A DNA stretch of 64,000 bases, taken from Enoplolaimus lenunculus. Lineage: Eukaryota; Nematoda; Enoplea; Enoplida; Thoracostomopsidae. Under the pieces are notes generated by a model. It was not told where the DNA came from. It worked only from the letters and a program-made list of their open reading frames with translations, and did not search any database. This document shows, piece after piece, positions 23,501-38,500 of the stretch (positions within the stretch are counted from its first letter, which is position 1; every line of letters starts with the position of its first letter). Location: positions 62,001-126,000 of the forward strand of contig JASANG010000893.1 of the NCBI GenBank assembly GCA_030248215.1, written 5' to 3'. The translations under genes and the position numbers were made by a program.

Positions 23501-26500
23501 AATACACTCAAACGTCTCAAAGTTGGTTTGTGCTTTAAGGAATGTTGAAATCAGCCGCATTTATGCTGAATTCTTCACTCTTCATGCCAGAAAGTATTAT
23601 GGTTACATGGGTTCGTCAGTCTATGCGAGTGATCGCAACGGTATTGAAAGCAATGGGATGCGATGATGAAGGTACGTAGTTTAATAATATACAGGCGGTT
23701 TCTTTACAATATGGACGTAGATTGCAGATATTCACATTGTGCTTATGAGCAATGATGGAATCAAAACAAATTGTACAATAAAGCCAGAAAGGAGACAAGA
23801 AAAATGGTCTAAACGTAAAATTGTTTAATGCTGTAAGTTGTATATGACTGGGGATTAGTAGAAAGTTCATCAGACGATCCAACAAGTGTATGGTATATCG
23901 GCTAAAATTATGTTATAAATGCGTTCCAAACTACATTGGATATACTTAAATACAGAACGATGGAACTGACTTAAGAATTTTATGTTGAGAGCGTTTGTAT
24001 TACTGTAACTTACATTAGAATTCTGGACCTGGATGTCCATCACTTCTTCCATATTACGATTGGCCAATGTTACTGTAAGGGGCGTAACAGTAGATTAAGC
24101 GTATTCCTAAGCCTAAGCTTAAGCCTAAGCGTTGCAAAAATGTGTTCTTAAGCCTAAACCTATGCAAAAACATTTAATCTAGAGTCTAAACTTAGTCTTC
24201 TGTAGACCCACCAGAAACCTGGACGCCCATTAAAGTAACATGAGCCGTACGATTTGTCTGATTATCGACTCCATTCTCTCTCGTGCTGTGTGGCTAGCAT
24301 TCTTGGTGAATGTTTGGAGAGTCATTCTGCCTCAGCGTGTTGTGGTGAAATCGAACATCTATAAGTGTGTGGCGTCTTTTTGTACTACTCTGAAAATTTG
24401 TTGAAAAAATTAAAAATACTGACGAATATTCATAAAGTAATTGAAATATAGCTGACACTAAATTTTACTTGGAGAAATTCAACTTTTCGTGCTTTGATTA
24501 CACTCGACTAACTTGAAACGAACATTAATGTATTCGCATAAAATATCAATCTTTTAACTATGTGTAAAATGCGTAATTTTTCTAACTTGATTGGGTTACG
24601 GAAGTTTGTTTTCGGAGATTCTTATAACTTGATTTAATCAATTATGGTTTCGTTTTTGCTTGCTGGGTTTTTTATAAATTTCATGGATTCGAGCGGGTTC
24701 GCAGCCCGTTTCACGTTTTGATGTGTTAAATTAGCCAACGAATTTGGGCACAGTAAAAAATTTTTTTGTTGCCACCGAAAACGCGATAATGTAGGGTTAA
24801 ACCCTGGTTTAACGCAAACCGCTTCGTGTAGCGATATTCTGCCAAATTTTATAGAGAATTTGTGAAATATCACGAAGAATATCTGCTAATACGTCTTGAA
24901 AACAATAAACAAGATCGTCTTAAGCGGGTGTTGTACGTTTCGCGACGTTGAACGTAACATTTCAATTTAGATTTTACTGGAAAAATGGCCATGGTGCCTA
25001 CCGCCTTGTCGCCGTTGAGAGGTTTTTAACAGTTTTCAAAAGTTTTACGTCGCTCATTTAAATTATATTTCTTCTACATGGTTCATTAAAATTTGATTCG
25101 GCAATCATTTGCTTTTCTACTGAAATGAAATTTAAAACAGACAACTATGACAAATAATAATGAACAAAGACATTTAGTAGTGCAATTTCATATTTTAATC
25201 GATTTAATTACCGCATGATCATATGTATACAAACGGGAATTTTAACACACGATATCAACCATAACACATGTCGTGGAGTATTTTGTAACGTGCATTAGGG
25301 TAATATTAATGCAAAAAATGTGGTGAGGAAGGATTGGGTTGCTTTCCCGATATAGGCGAGCACAAGGTGCTCTTTCGTGGGTCATTTTATGTTAAGCATT
25401 GTTGAAGAATTATAAAAACAATATAGAACATCTTGCACAGCTCGAAGCTAGTTGTTTATGGTTGACAGACTTAGAATTTTTCTCGTATAAATAAAATGGA
25501 CCTTAACATCAGTGCTTGCTGCTTTAAACATTGTAGCAATGAAAAATCGTGGAAAAATAGTGAACATAACAACAATATTTAAATGGCTTTTAAAAGGATC
25601 GCTTTCATCAAGTAAAGCATTAGTTATAGTTTTGGGTCGCAAAACTTATCATACCTAAGACGCAAAAAACATAAATTTTTAGTTGAACTTTGTAAAAAGA
25701 AAATCATTCTGGAACGCTTTGGTAGATATCAGTTAAGCAATTTATGGGTGTGTCAAGGTAGTAAAATTTTAAATTAAACCGTGCTCGCAAAACCAATAGC
25801 ACCGTGGATTTCTGTAGTTCGATCCTCTGATGGTCGGTATACCTGCCCTGCCGTATTTAGTTCAAGCTGGTGCGAAGACGACTAGGGTCTTTTCGGTTAT
25901 CCTCCAGCCCGCGTTTGCCCCAAAGTGGTCGGATTTTGAAAATTTTTGCATATTTGAGCTTCTCATGGCTTCCCAATATGATCATTCCATGGCCAAATTT
26001 GTATTTTTGAAAAATTCGATATTTTAAGGTCGCAAGGTCCCCTCTTGGAACCCGAAAAAATTTTTGTCAAAAAGTTTGACAAATTATATATCATTCGATG
26101 CAGCTTGCAGAGCTGAGTCCAACTGTGTTAAATTGTTTCGCAATCAGACGATTGGTTAACGAATTATTGTCAACTAACTGATTTGGCGCCAACCCAAATC
26201 GTTAGCAGCGCGCGAAATCAGTTATTTGACAATAACTTGTTAACCAATTTTCTGATTGCAAAAAATTTAAACGAATCTGCATCGAATGATACGTATATAA
26301 TTTGTCAAACTTTTTGACAAATTTTTTTGGGTCCCTAGGAGGGGCCTTGTGACCTTAAAAAATCGAATTTCTCAAAAATACAAATTTGGCCATGGAATAA
26401 TCAGGGGAGGCCGTGAGAAGCTCAAATATGCAAAAATTTTCAAAATCCGTCCACTTTTGGGCAAACGCGGGCTGGGGGGGATAACCAAAAAGATTCAATG

Positions 26501-29500
26501 ACCAACTATATAGGCTTAGGAGCCATCCTCGCCTGCATAGTTGTGGCCCGGAATCACAGCAGAGGATTACTTACTTTTAATAACAAAATCTGAAAGGTTA
26601 AGTTGAATTTGTTAGAAAAAAGTTGACTTTGTTTTGTTCTCCAGTTTAACTTGTGTTTTGTTCGTTATGCTGGGTACTTGGTTTGCTGCGTTTTTTATAA
26701 CGTCAATTGCTACTTTTGTATATAGCTAATAGATCTAAAGCACATTTAATATCGTTGTGAAGATATATTTTTTATAATTTTTGTCGACAAATAATATTTA
26801 AATTTTAGTTGGGAATCCATCGTTCGCTGATATGGGACAACAATTTGATCATTTTGACGCGTTCAGTCATTCTCTTGGTTCTGATGAAACGTCCGTCCCT
26901 TACAAACATCAGCTGGCAATGGCATGCTGTTGGTTGTGTTTAAAAGTACTGTTTTCATAGAGAGGCTACTTAACGTATTATGGATCAAGTATGTAAATGG
27001 CGTCAATTATGGTGCAGCAGAAACTTCGGTTACGGTGTGTAAATATATATTATGCTTAAATCTGGATTTTTCAACGGATTTTGCATAATTTTTGGTGTTG
27101 GACTTTTTTTGTGAAATTTCATTATTCTGAAATTAAAGTTTGCAGGAGCACGACGCAGCGAAAACAAGATATTTTAAAAAAAGTATTTAAATTAGCTGTT
27201 GATTAAAGTTGAAAAAAGCCGAATGGTGGTGCTATTTCAGGTTAATGTAAATTCAACCGAACATTTCCCTCTTGTACCACTAGGTTGCTCTACAGCAACT
27301 AAATAACAAACAAAAATTTCAGATCTGCTGTTGTCATGTAGCCCTTTCACGCAAAGTTGCTCACAAGCAACAATAACAAACGATTTGTTAAACTATAAAC
27401 ATAATACATAGCTAGTGTATATTGAGATGTGCAGCGGACGAAGTTCGGATAATGAAAAATTTTTTCTAAGGGTCTCTTTCCAGCGCGGTAACCAAAATTG
27501 TCCGAGAACTTTTAGAGGGAGAAAGTTTTAATAGAAGGCTTTAGGGTTCGATTATTTATTCAGCATACTTTTTTGACTACTGGAAACTCATAATTAGGCT
27601 GCATGACTGTCTGAAATTAGTTGCTCAGCAGCAACTTTATGTTAGTTGATTCAGTTGATTAGCTTTACTTCATACAGAAACCAAAGCTCATCCTTAGATC
27701 TGCAAAACGTTTCCACGTGTTTTTAGAAGTTTCAGACAAACTAGATTACGCAATGCCTATAAATTTAAACTGGGAAAAGCATGTTCAAACTAGAACTGAT
27801 AATTTCGGTGTTCATAAAAAGTTTTGCAAAGTAAAAGTTCAGACGTTGGGTGAATTAGATAGTGAAGCATCGTCCGGCGATAGCGACGGCTATGATGAGT
27901 TTGGTTTGGAATCATCTGCAAGCGAGGAGTCTAGTGATTACTATGAATCATTAAAAGAGCTCTCTATTACTGGTATGTGATTGTGATGCCAGTTATGCAC
28001 TGTGCACAACACTGTTTCTTACAAATTGCTTTCAGTCAATGGTTCGCACCGATGGCGTAAAAGATGTTCCTCGCCAGTCGATTCAACGTTCAAAGGTGCA
28101 GAATTAAGTGATCCGCCTGACGATAATTTGAACCCAATTGATTATTTCAAAATGTTTATCGACGAGCAAATGATCAGTGAAATGACTGATCAAACTAATT
28201 AGTTCCTTGTTCAAAAACAAATGGTGGGTGGTGCACGCACGATTCAACCGACAAACGGTCCAGAAATGGAACAGTTTATTGGTCAGTTACTTTTAATGGG
28301 TGCTTTTAACTTACCTCAATTTCGGCTCTATTGGTCATCAGGCACACGTATTCCAGATGTGGCAGAAGCTCTTACTGGAGTAGTGAATAGATTCGAACAG
28401 TTGAAGACTTATCTTCATTTTAATGATAATATTATGACTCCGACCGGTGAAAATGCAGAGAAATTGCACAAGATAAGGCCGTTTGTTGATAAACTGAGAA
28501 AAAACTGCTTGCAAGTTGAACCTGAGGAAAGCCATTCTGTCGACGAGCGGATTCAACCAACCAGAGCCAGGTGGTCCTTGAGGCAGTATAACGCCATTAA
28601 ACCTAACAAATGGGGCATAAAAATATGGTGCAGGGCTAGAGTTAGCGGCATACTCTATGATTTTGAGATTTTTTGCGGAAAAGCAACTGATCTCAATTTG
28701 AAATATGTAGAAGAATTAGAGGCGGCCTCCGCTGTAGTTGCTCGGCTGTGCGATACGCTTCCTAATAACTGTAATTACAAAGTAGCATTTGATAATTATT
28801 TTACTTCTATTCCGCTAATGGAACATATGTCTGCGTCAGGTTTTTTGTGTGTGGGAACAATACGGGCAAACAGGCTTGGTAGCGCTAAAACCTTTTTGAA
28901 AAACAGTAAGGATATGCTCAAATCACCGCGCGGTTCATCGGATTTCATAGTGGATGCGGCAATTGGGAGGCTTTGTTTAGTACGATGGGTTGATACGATG
29001 GGTTGATAACGGTTGTGTTACACTTATGTCCAACTATATTGGATCTGAACCTGAAAATCCCGTGCGACGGTATTGTCGCAAGGAACGAACACATATCGGA
29101 ATTGAAAGGCCAAAAATGGTTGAAACGTATAATGAAACTATGGGAGGAGTAGATTTGTTTGATTTATGCAGTTCCTTCTATCGGTTAAAGTGCGTCCGCA
29201 TTAGACTTATATTCACCTGTTTTATTTCGGTTTGAGCGTAGCAATTGTTAATGGATGGCGGTTGTACCAGCGACACATGCTGCAACTTGGTAAGCCAAAA
29301 AACAGCAGCTGTCACTACTAAAGTTTCAGTGCGAGGTAGCTAATGACTTCATTTATATGAACAAAAAGCAGACGGGTAGCAGTAGAGAACGTGTTAGGCC
29401 ACCTTCAGAACCAGTTGAATGTGAATCTGAACCGTCCCATAGAGGGCGTTGCCCGTGTGCTCCGATGCCATCTTCTGGGGTACGATTTGACTGTATGGAC

Positions 29501-32500
29501 CATTTTCCAGCTTTTCAGGATAAGAAAGGTAAATGCAGGTTGTGTGCAAGAATTGCTGATCGAAATGCCGGGTACACGCTTATAAAGTCTGCAAAGTGTG
29601 ACATTTATTTGCGTTTGTTTAAAGAACGTAACTGTTTCCTTAATTTTCATAAAAAAATAATATGTAATTAGTAAATGTTGTTAAAAAGTAATATTTCAGC
29701 TTCTGTCAACTTTAAATTATGATGTCGCTGTTGAACGTTAGTTGTTTCATCAAATTTTCAAGCGATAATGTGCATTTTAGCGAGTTGCAATTAGTAGCCC
29801 AATCTTTGTGGTCGCTGCATAAAGTTGCTCATGGGCAAGAAAATAAATTTTAGAGCGTGGCTGATCTGTACAAGTTTATGTGTTTTTTCATGTTTATATG
29901 GTGCTTTATAACTCGTTTTTATGCAATATTAAATTTTATCGTGTACTTTGTAAAATTATGGGCGAATGGGTTAATTGTTAATTTTATGAAACATTTATTT
30001 GTGACGCTATCTTCGATTTTGGTTTTAAATCAGATGCTATTCTGTATTTTCGCTTTCGAGTTTCGAATCTCTACCTGAATTATTTAATCTACTTGGTTTT
30101 GCTGGTGTCGTATAACTTGAGTTTGTGTATGTTACATGACAGATTATTGCCTACGAACAGTGTTAATCACTACAAATAATTGTGGTACAACTCATTATTC
30201 TCAAAACTGTGCACGTCACGCACAAATTTAGCTGAACGCAGGTTCGGGAGAAGTATTACGTACGAAGTTTAAAACTGTTTAAAAATGCTAGTGGATAAAA
30301 TTTGTAATTTTGATTATCAGGTCTACTCTGTTTATATCCTGCAAATACCTACAATTTTCGGTATTTCAATATTTTAGGATTCTGCCAATTTACTTGTTGG
30401 CCTATGCAAAAAGTTCCGTTCCGAGAACACTATTGAAATTGTTATCTCCGTTGGACAATTGCTGACCGAAACAATGTGTCGTTTGCGACACTGGGTAAGC
30501 TTTGCGCCTAGGACATTTGAAAACTTATGAAAAAATTCTAATCGAACTTTTGAACTTTTATCAGCCAATGGTTTTTAGGTAAGGTTTGCGTATTTTTAAG
30601 GCCGCAGCAGCGGATCCAGCAATGTGGAATCCACATGCAGGAAAGTAACACAATTTTAGGATTGAATCTTAAATCAACTTTCCATTGATCTGGAATGTTG
30701 TTGGGCCCATGGTTTTGCATAATCTTTTGCGTAGAAGTAAGTCGGCAGTGCTTTCTATTAGCTACTGTTGCAGTCGCGGTGACATCTAATACAATATGGT
30801 TTTTAGTAGTGTAAATGCGCCGGTTTTATTCCTCCTCCTCTGCTTTGGCAAGGAGGTGGAGGAGGATGTGCGGGGTAGTGGTAGGTGTGCAGGAAGAGGA
30901 GCAGGGAAACATAGGGTAGGAAAGGTTTCAGAATGCTTGCAGTGGTCAATGGGGGATAATCTTCAGTGCAACATCAATTTGCCAGACTACTCCAACGCCG
31001 TATGTACTGTAGTGGGTATCCTGTCATCAGACAAAACAAACATCAGCTTCTCTATTCGCTCACCACAGTATGAACTCTTGTTTTCTGAATTATGTATTAG
31101 ATAAATTACTCTAAAGGAAGTGTGCATAAGTTATGCGACAAAACATGTATTTGTGTAACTTATATTTCGTCACAACACTAACTAAGTAATTGTCTAAAAT
31201 TGTCTGTCTTTCTCTAAACGTTTCGGAAATACTGTACCTTTTAATAGACCGTATACCATACATACTTCAAATATAACACCAGCATTAAGTATACATTTAA
31301 AAGCAATATTTGTCTGTTCAGCAACTTCAACCCTTCTTCATGTGTTTAACGGGTAATGTCATGGTTAGTCTAAATTTGTTTTACTGCAACTGTTAGATTT
31401 GAGTATAAATCCGTTACGAAATTTTGCATACGCATTTTGAATTTAACAACACGCATAAGTTTTTATGCTTAGTGAGCCTAAAAAAGAAGTTTTAATTTTA
31501 AAATTATTGCAAAAGCCAGACGAAACAATCTATAAAAGAAATACGCAGTTTTGAACAATATAGTGGTATTACTATTTTCAGCTTTCTACGAGTCGCGCAC
31601 GCATAATAACTTCGCCACACATAGGCTGTCCCTGGTGATAGGGGCGACCGGATATTAATTTACCGGATACCGGAACCAGATAGGGATATTGAATTTTTAC
31701 CGGAACAGAACCCGGATACCGGATATTGTATATGTTTAAATAATTTATTTTTCCGCTGTATTTTTAACGCGCTCAAGGTTTTCGTCTACTACAGACTTTA
31801 TAATTGCTGCTTGTATAGTGAAATAATACAAAAAAGCGCTTAACTCTCGCTCGCTTAAGTTAAAAATAGCTAAAACGTATCGAAACTTGAACTTATTGAC
31901 TTGTCCAGAAATGTAATCGCAGCCAGATATTGAAGACGCTTACTTGTAAAACCCAATTTTATTATTTTAGGCACCACAACCGTAATGTCCTGCAGCCGGT
32001 AGGTTTATACCGGATACCAGAACCGGATATGGATATCAGTGTTTGCCGGATAATAAACCGGAACCGCTATCCGGTCGCACCCTGCCTGGTGATGTGGGAG
32101 ATGATCGTTATTGTCAGTTACCTGATGTGGTGCCAGATCTCTTCGCGGTAGACTGTTTGTTAAGCTCAAACACGGATCCTACTCTGGGGTATATTGTTTG
32201 TTAACCAAACCACTGACATTTTAAAGCGTACCCTGCCGTGCGTTTTAGGTTCGACACTTCTCTAAACCAAGCCCGCGATAAAGATGCTTGATGTCAGTGG
32301 CACCCAAACACGCAACTGTAGGCATTTACAATTTTTCAAAAATATATAATAGAATTGCTATAAAACAAGCTGAACAAAAGATCGAAACATGTAGGATATG
32401 AATGGTTAAGTAAAGATCATAAGGTTAGTGAGTATGAAATTAGATAAACTTTTGCACCAAATCCACATACGCAACAATATTTTAGCAGTAATTGCAAATT

Positions 32501-35500
32501 AATCCACTTTTAAAACAGAGTGTCATACTGTTTATGTTCATGGGAAAAAGTTTACGAAATACAGCGCATAACTATATAGTATCTTAACGGAAAAATCACG
32601 AGATCACTCGTTGTTGCGCGACTACAAGCGGTGTGGTCTATGTCTCACCGGAACTTCTTTCTGCTACGAGCCCGACGAGTACATTTGGACTGGATATGGG
32701 ATCTGTTTAGTTCCTCCCACACCAGTGTTAATTTAATAGAACGCCAAAGTCTCCCAGTGTTTTAATTATTACGTTGTCTCATGCTATTTCTGTTGGTCAT
32801 CTTGTAACACTACGTGAAGTATGTTAGACATCTGGTTCCAAGTTATCCGAGACAGGAGTAGGTTTCCGCCACAGTGTTCATCGAAGAATGCTATGACAGG
32901 TATGAAGCGTGACACTGATTTGTCGCGCGATGTTCAAGTTGATAACATTTTAGTAGAGTCCGATACAGAAACTGAAGTTTATGTAGGAAAAGACAAACTT
33001 AACTGTGTAAAATTGCGTACTGACTGCACTTTAATACACTTGTAAAGCAGTACAGCATTGCACGTGCGTAAATATTGTTTCGTTATGAAATTGCAGTGTA
33101 CATTCTTTTCAAATACGGGTTCGTGATTGATTCTACAGCAAAGTGTTTTTTGGCAGTTTCAAATTCGTTTCATTTCTGGCATCATGCAAGAGCAGCAAAA
33201 TTGACAAAACAGGGGGAAATTCGCATGAATTTTTTTAAAATATCGACGCCACTTGCAGCTTGCAATACAGCTGGCCAAAAGAAGGAAGATAAACTGGATG
33301 TATTGTTGTGCGATGTGCTATGCGCAGGAACCACTGGTGTTTCATTTTTGCAACAGAAAAATATTGATTTTCAACTGAATGAAGACTATGTTGACGAAAC
33401 TGAGCGATGCTTGGCACATTGTGCAGTTGAGAAAATACGAGTAGTGGTAGGCACACTAACAGGTACATTTCTATTCATGAAGAAACCTAAATTTATAAAA
33501 ACATTTACACATTTTGAGTAAGGAAATGGTTAACGGACGATATTGAAGCAAAGTTTAATCATATTTGTGGCAACTGAAAACACTTTACATACTATCACGT
33601 AAGTATATAAATTTTCGTATGCGGAAATTGGGTGGAATGCAAGCTAATGTTGTTTTGTACATTTTTAAAATGCTAATGTGATCTTAGTTCCTTCAAACTT
33701 GTTTAAAATAACTAATAATAAATTTTGGTCGTTTAATGAAGTAAAAACCAATCGGCGGCCTACGTATAGCATACTAATCCTCCTGATACAACCTGAAAAT
33801 GTTAAAGGAGCACCTTAATTTGTTTTATCTTTTTTACTATTTATTCGTTATTTTATCCATAACGTTCAAACACGAAACCCTGTTGATAAATACATTTGGC
33901 ATAGAGTTGTCATTTATAGGGGGTATGTGTTTAATAGCAATTATCTTAGTGGGGATTTGTTTTTGTCAATGCTGGCGATATTTGATTTATTAAGATTACT
34001 GCATGGGAGATTTAGTGATATCAAGTTAATTAAAGTTACTTGAGTCAATTTGAGAGTGTGTGTGGTGGAGAAGATAGAAGGGTTATCAGCACCAATACCC
34101 ACAAATAGAAATAAAAAGCCAGTATTTGATCAATACATATTATGTTCATATGTTTGTTATTATTATGTTGTTTATAATAAAAGAAAAAAATCGCTTTGGG
34201 CAAAAACCTTCCGCCGCTGTTTGCTCAGCCATCAGGAGCGACATCTAAGCAACGGTGATGGGTAGTCTGGCACTTTGATGCTGGACTGGGATTATCCCCG
34301 TTTACCATTGCAAGCACTGTGAATCATTTTGTAACCTATCTTCACCTGTTGATTGGAGATTTGCTCAAGTTCAGCCCTTCCTTCTTCTCCTTGCTAAAGT
34401 TGATTAGGAGAAGGTAAAACGGACCTGCTTACAGTAGTTTTATGCACTAAATGTTTTTCTATACAAATATTGTTACTAAAGGGTGCAGCTTTGTATTTAT
34501 TTTAGGGTGCATTGGAAGGTTGTCAACTGGTTTTCCTGGACTATTTGCAATGCTGTAATACCAGTAAATTTGACAAACTTAACCGAGTTCCTATAGACTT
34601 ATTAAACAAGGTACATGTACATTCCTTAGTATTGTTATTGTGGGGCAGTAAACTAATATGCCGAGGGAAATTACGAGTTTTAATGAGGCTTTGTCTAGAT
34701 TAAAATTAGGTGTATGTGTTATCTAAATGACATACATTGTGTATATGTATTTCTCTGCGTATTTGATTTGTGGTAAAATTGCTTACTTTAGGCGTTTGAT
34801 AAAGTTCAACAGCATGATAATATTTCAATAACACGACGATCTGCTGGAATTCCGATGATTATTACGTCACTTTTAAATGCTGCAAATAGTGAACAAAAAG
34901 TATGTTTTTATAGACGTTGTAATGTATGTATGCAAATATTTTTTGTTACATTAATACGGCATGCTTTTTTGTAATGACTGGCTGCAAACAATATGTAAAC
35001 GCCGTTCGCATGCGAAACGTATTATGTGTTGCATTGGTTGTTATAGAATCATCTGCTGTGCGTAACAATGTGTCAACTTAAACAGATCAGCAATTCATCT
35101 CTTACTGACGAGACGAAAACAAATGAAGTTGATATACCTCAAGTTCGTGCAATCAACAGCCTCAGAGCGATTTTCAAATCCAAGCAGCTTGGTAAGAAAG
35201 AAGTTCACGTTTCATACTTCCTCCCGATTTTTAAGCTCGCGACGTTATTTTGATTTTTCTTATTTTGAAATGTTTTCTACTTTGCTGCTCTTCGAGAAAA
35301 TTATATGTGTTTAACTCTTAATGAATGCTTGTATTGTAGTATAAAAAGTGCAAACTTATGGTGGGTAAAACCGGTATTAAGCTTAGATTTATTCATTGAG
35401 TTTAGGACATTGTTGGGCGACAAGTTTTCGGGCGACGAATTGTAGATTCGGGTTATATTCAATTCAAAGCATTTAGCGACATTGATCATTCGATAAGTGT

Positions 35501-38500
35501 GTGTCTTGCAAGTAAATATATATAATTAACAAAATTATCGTTTCAGCGAAAATTTGCATGCAAACATTTTAGGCGAGCTTCAGTTGTTGTTATTGTTGTT
35601 GTTAAATGCGTACATTATTGTTAGTATTTTTAGGACTCGAGATATGCAAATATTTGAGTGATACTTTTCGTTTATGCCTGCAACTGTACGAGTCGCATGT
35701 TTGGGTTATTCAGAATGCTGCTACTTTATTGTTAGGTATTTCTTGTCGGATGTTGTATATAATTCTTTTTACGTCTTCAAGATCAAATTTCTACAGTCTC
35801 TTTAGGGAAATTAAGTTAATGTCAATCTGCTTATATTCTGTGATTCAGGATGCAAAGTCAAACTGGATTATATCGGAATCGGAACGGCAAATTCAATCCG
35901 GAATTGTAATCGGAATCAGAACTAAAGGTTTGTGACTGTACGGATAATTTGTATTGGCAAATACAATATTGATTTAGGGTGTCTGTTGGCTGGCAACAAT
36001 TTTCAAGAACGTCGCATGAATTAACTGGCGATGATTTCCGGTTCTGTAAAGCTAAACAACAATCAATTGTTGTTGATAAGTTAACTCATCGAAAGCAATT
36101 TAATTGATAAATGATACAGAATTTTTATGCAAAGTAACACGAGAAGTAGGATTGAAATTAAAATTTCAAAATTCCGACTCCGATTGACTGTGTAAACGGA
36201 ATCGCAATCGGACTCGGTTTGAATCGGAATTTTAATCGGAATCCCGATTGCACCCTGCTATCATTTTAATGTTTTCAACCTCGTCTGTACATAAAACCAA
36301 ATAGTTTGAGGTACATCCGCGAAGACCGAGTTTTTACAGTTGCGTTCAGCAACTTCTATCATGGTCAATCGCAGTCACAGTAGATCACAATTTCTATATT
36401 ATTAATGCTAGAACGCCCTACATAAGTGTTTTCGGCATTGTTCCAGCTTTTGTAATGAATGTTTAATATATAAACAAGAGACCACATTTATATTATTAAA
36501 GTTGGAGCGCGTATGGGCATTGTTCCAGCTGTTGTAATGAATGTTTCATACATAAACAACAGGCAACATGTAATGTGCTAATATAGAACATTCTTTTGAA
36601 AGTCATTGCACACGACGTAGCATAGAATGAAACAGTGAACCGAAATGTAAACAAAGTTTTGGGAGGAATGCAAACAGTTGCAAATTTAAAACCACGTTGT
36701 CTAGTTTTATTTAACGATCCGTCTCCAATAGTACTTAGATCATATTAATTTTCTTCTTACTGTAGTGATCCGAATAAGAGGAGGTACCCATTAAAGTGCA
36801 CTATTTTGCAGTAATAGTCCGGTGTTTAGTATCTTTGCAGCCGCTGTGATTGCTCGCATTCTTGGCCATCGCGAAATCGGTTCAAACGGCGAAAATTACT
36901 GGTCACTTGGTGAATTTTGTGCACTTTACTTTGCTGTGCTCGTTGAATGCGAGCAACAGTTGCAAAATTATGCTCGAGCAAATGCAAACCTGCGTCAGTT
37001 TTCTAGCCGTAGCAAATTGATCGCCGTTTTGATTTTGCTTCAAAATGTTGTGTTTGTCTATCCGTTGGATTGCGACTTGGCAGTGATAAGGTACTGCATC
37101 GGCGTGTAAGTATTGTTAGTTGCAGTGCCGCTGCTATGCGGTTCCCGTTCTTGGGTTTGCTGATGCATTCCTAGATGATCTTTTGAACTTGGCCACATCT
37201 TACAAATTTGAGGGCTCAGATATGTTAGCCGCGGCACTACGCAGCCATGGAAACAAATTTCTATCTTCAGTGGTTCTATACCATAACTTTAGTGCTAAAA
37301 TTAGATGCGTATATGATTACGCCGCGAAAGTAATATTTCATTTAATTGAAATCTTTATGGGTGGGGTTTTGTGGTATATTAGAAAACTTTTCTACATATT
37401 TAAGCGTGGTACATTCGATTCGGCAGCATGTTTGGCGTATTCTATTCACGTCGAACGATATGCGTATTAGACGACTCTGTGGTCGTGTGTTCGTTCACTT
37501 GTGTGAACCAAATGAGTTGCAGAGTATAGCGACATTCTGTCAAGATTTTATGAGCAACTCTAATCGTATGATCATGAAACACAACAGCGTGGATGCATGT
37601 GTCGAGCTTGTTGTATCGTTACGGGAACGTTTACAGTACGATTTGTGTTTAGTGTATTTTTTGGTAACAAATTTTATAGCGAAACATCAATTAAGTTTAA
37701 AGATTATTTGGTTCATCGTGCCGTTCTATGTATTTTAAAAAACATAGTCGTTTGTCTTTTGAAGGCATTGTCCTATTTTGAATTTTTGCTTTCAAGTTAT
37801 CCTGTTACTTCACGATTTCGTTTGTGATGTGTGTATATTTTGTTTCCTGATCTTGAACACGTAAATATTTGCAGTAGTTGTTACCCGGGCCAGCTTCAAC
37901 ATTAATATTGTGATCAGAGATCTACCGCATATCTGGTTCCGTGTGATATCCGGCAAAAAACCGACAACCGAATACCTGATATTTGCAGCTGTGGCTCCGA
38001 ATAGTAAAACTACCTTTTACATGCGAAAATGTTAAACATTTTGCTGCGACTACATTTCCGCACAAGTCAAAAAGCGTATGTTTTTGCACTGAAGTAAAAT
38101 GAGAAATCCAAGCTAAAATAGATTTTAATTCAGTAAACATATACGTACTTTTGTACGACTTAAATACAACAAACGATGAACAAACATGGATGCTATACGT
38201 AGCCAACATCCGGTTCGTGTAAAAAAAATTTTCCGGTTCCGGTTCCGTATCCGGTTGTGCTTGAGGACTGCCAAGATCCCTGTTAGACAAGTCTGTGCAA
38301 CTACTAGTGTTCTACATGATACAAAATGTACCATTGCGCGTTGTATTCTTGCTCGACCCTCCCTCAATTCGAGGAAAATCACCACTAAAACCACAGAGTA
38401 AACGTAGAAGTTTAAAATATAATCGGAGCGCGGAGCAACGTTACCTAAAATGCAAAATATTAGTGCAACATACCCCTCTAAATAAAGGGGGTAACCAAAA

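Noticed and set aside
23469-23666. 65-codon ORF overlapping a THADA exon
   Set aside because: The THADA exon 23540-23671 uses another frame that matches the family and the phases.
24248-24345. Open stretch with Cys/Ser-rich translation (LSCCVASILGECLES) as a THADA exon
   Set aside because: The flanking exons 23671 and 26809 join in phase and match the family without it, and no good donor follows.
29857-30078. 73-codon hydrophobic ORF after the piggyBac element
   Set aside because: AT-rich Phe/Leu runs without splice sites or motifs; most likely chance.
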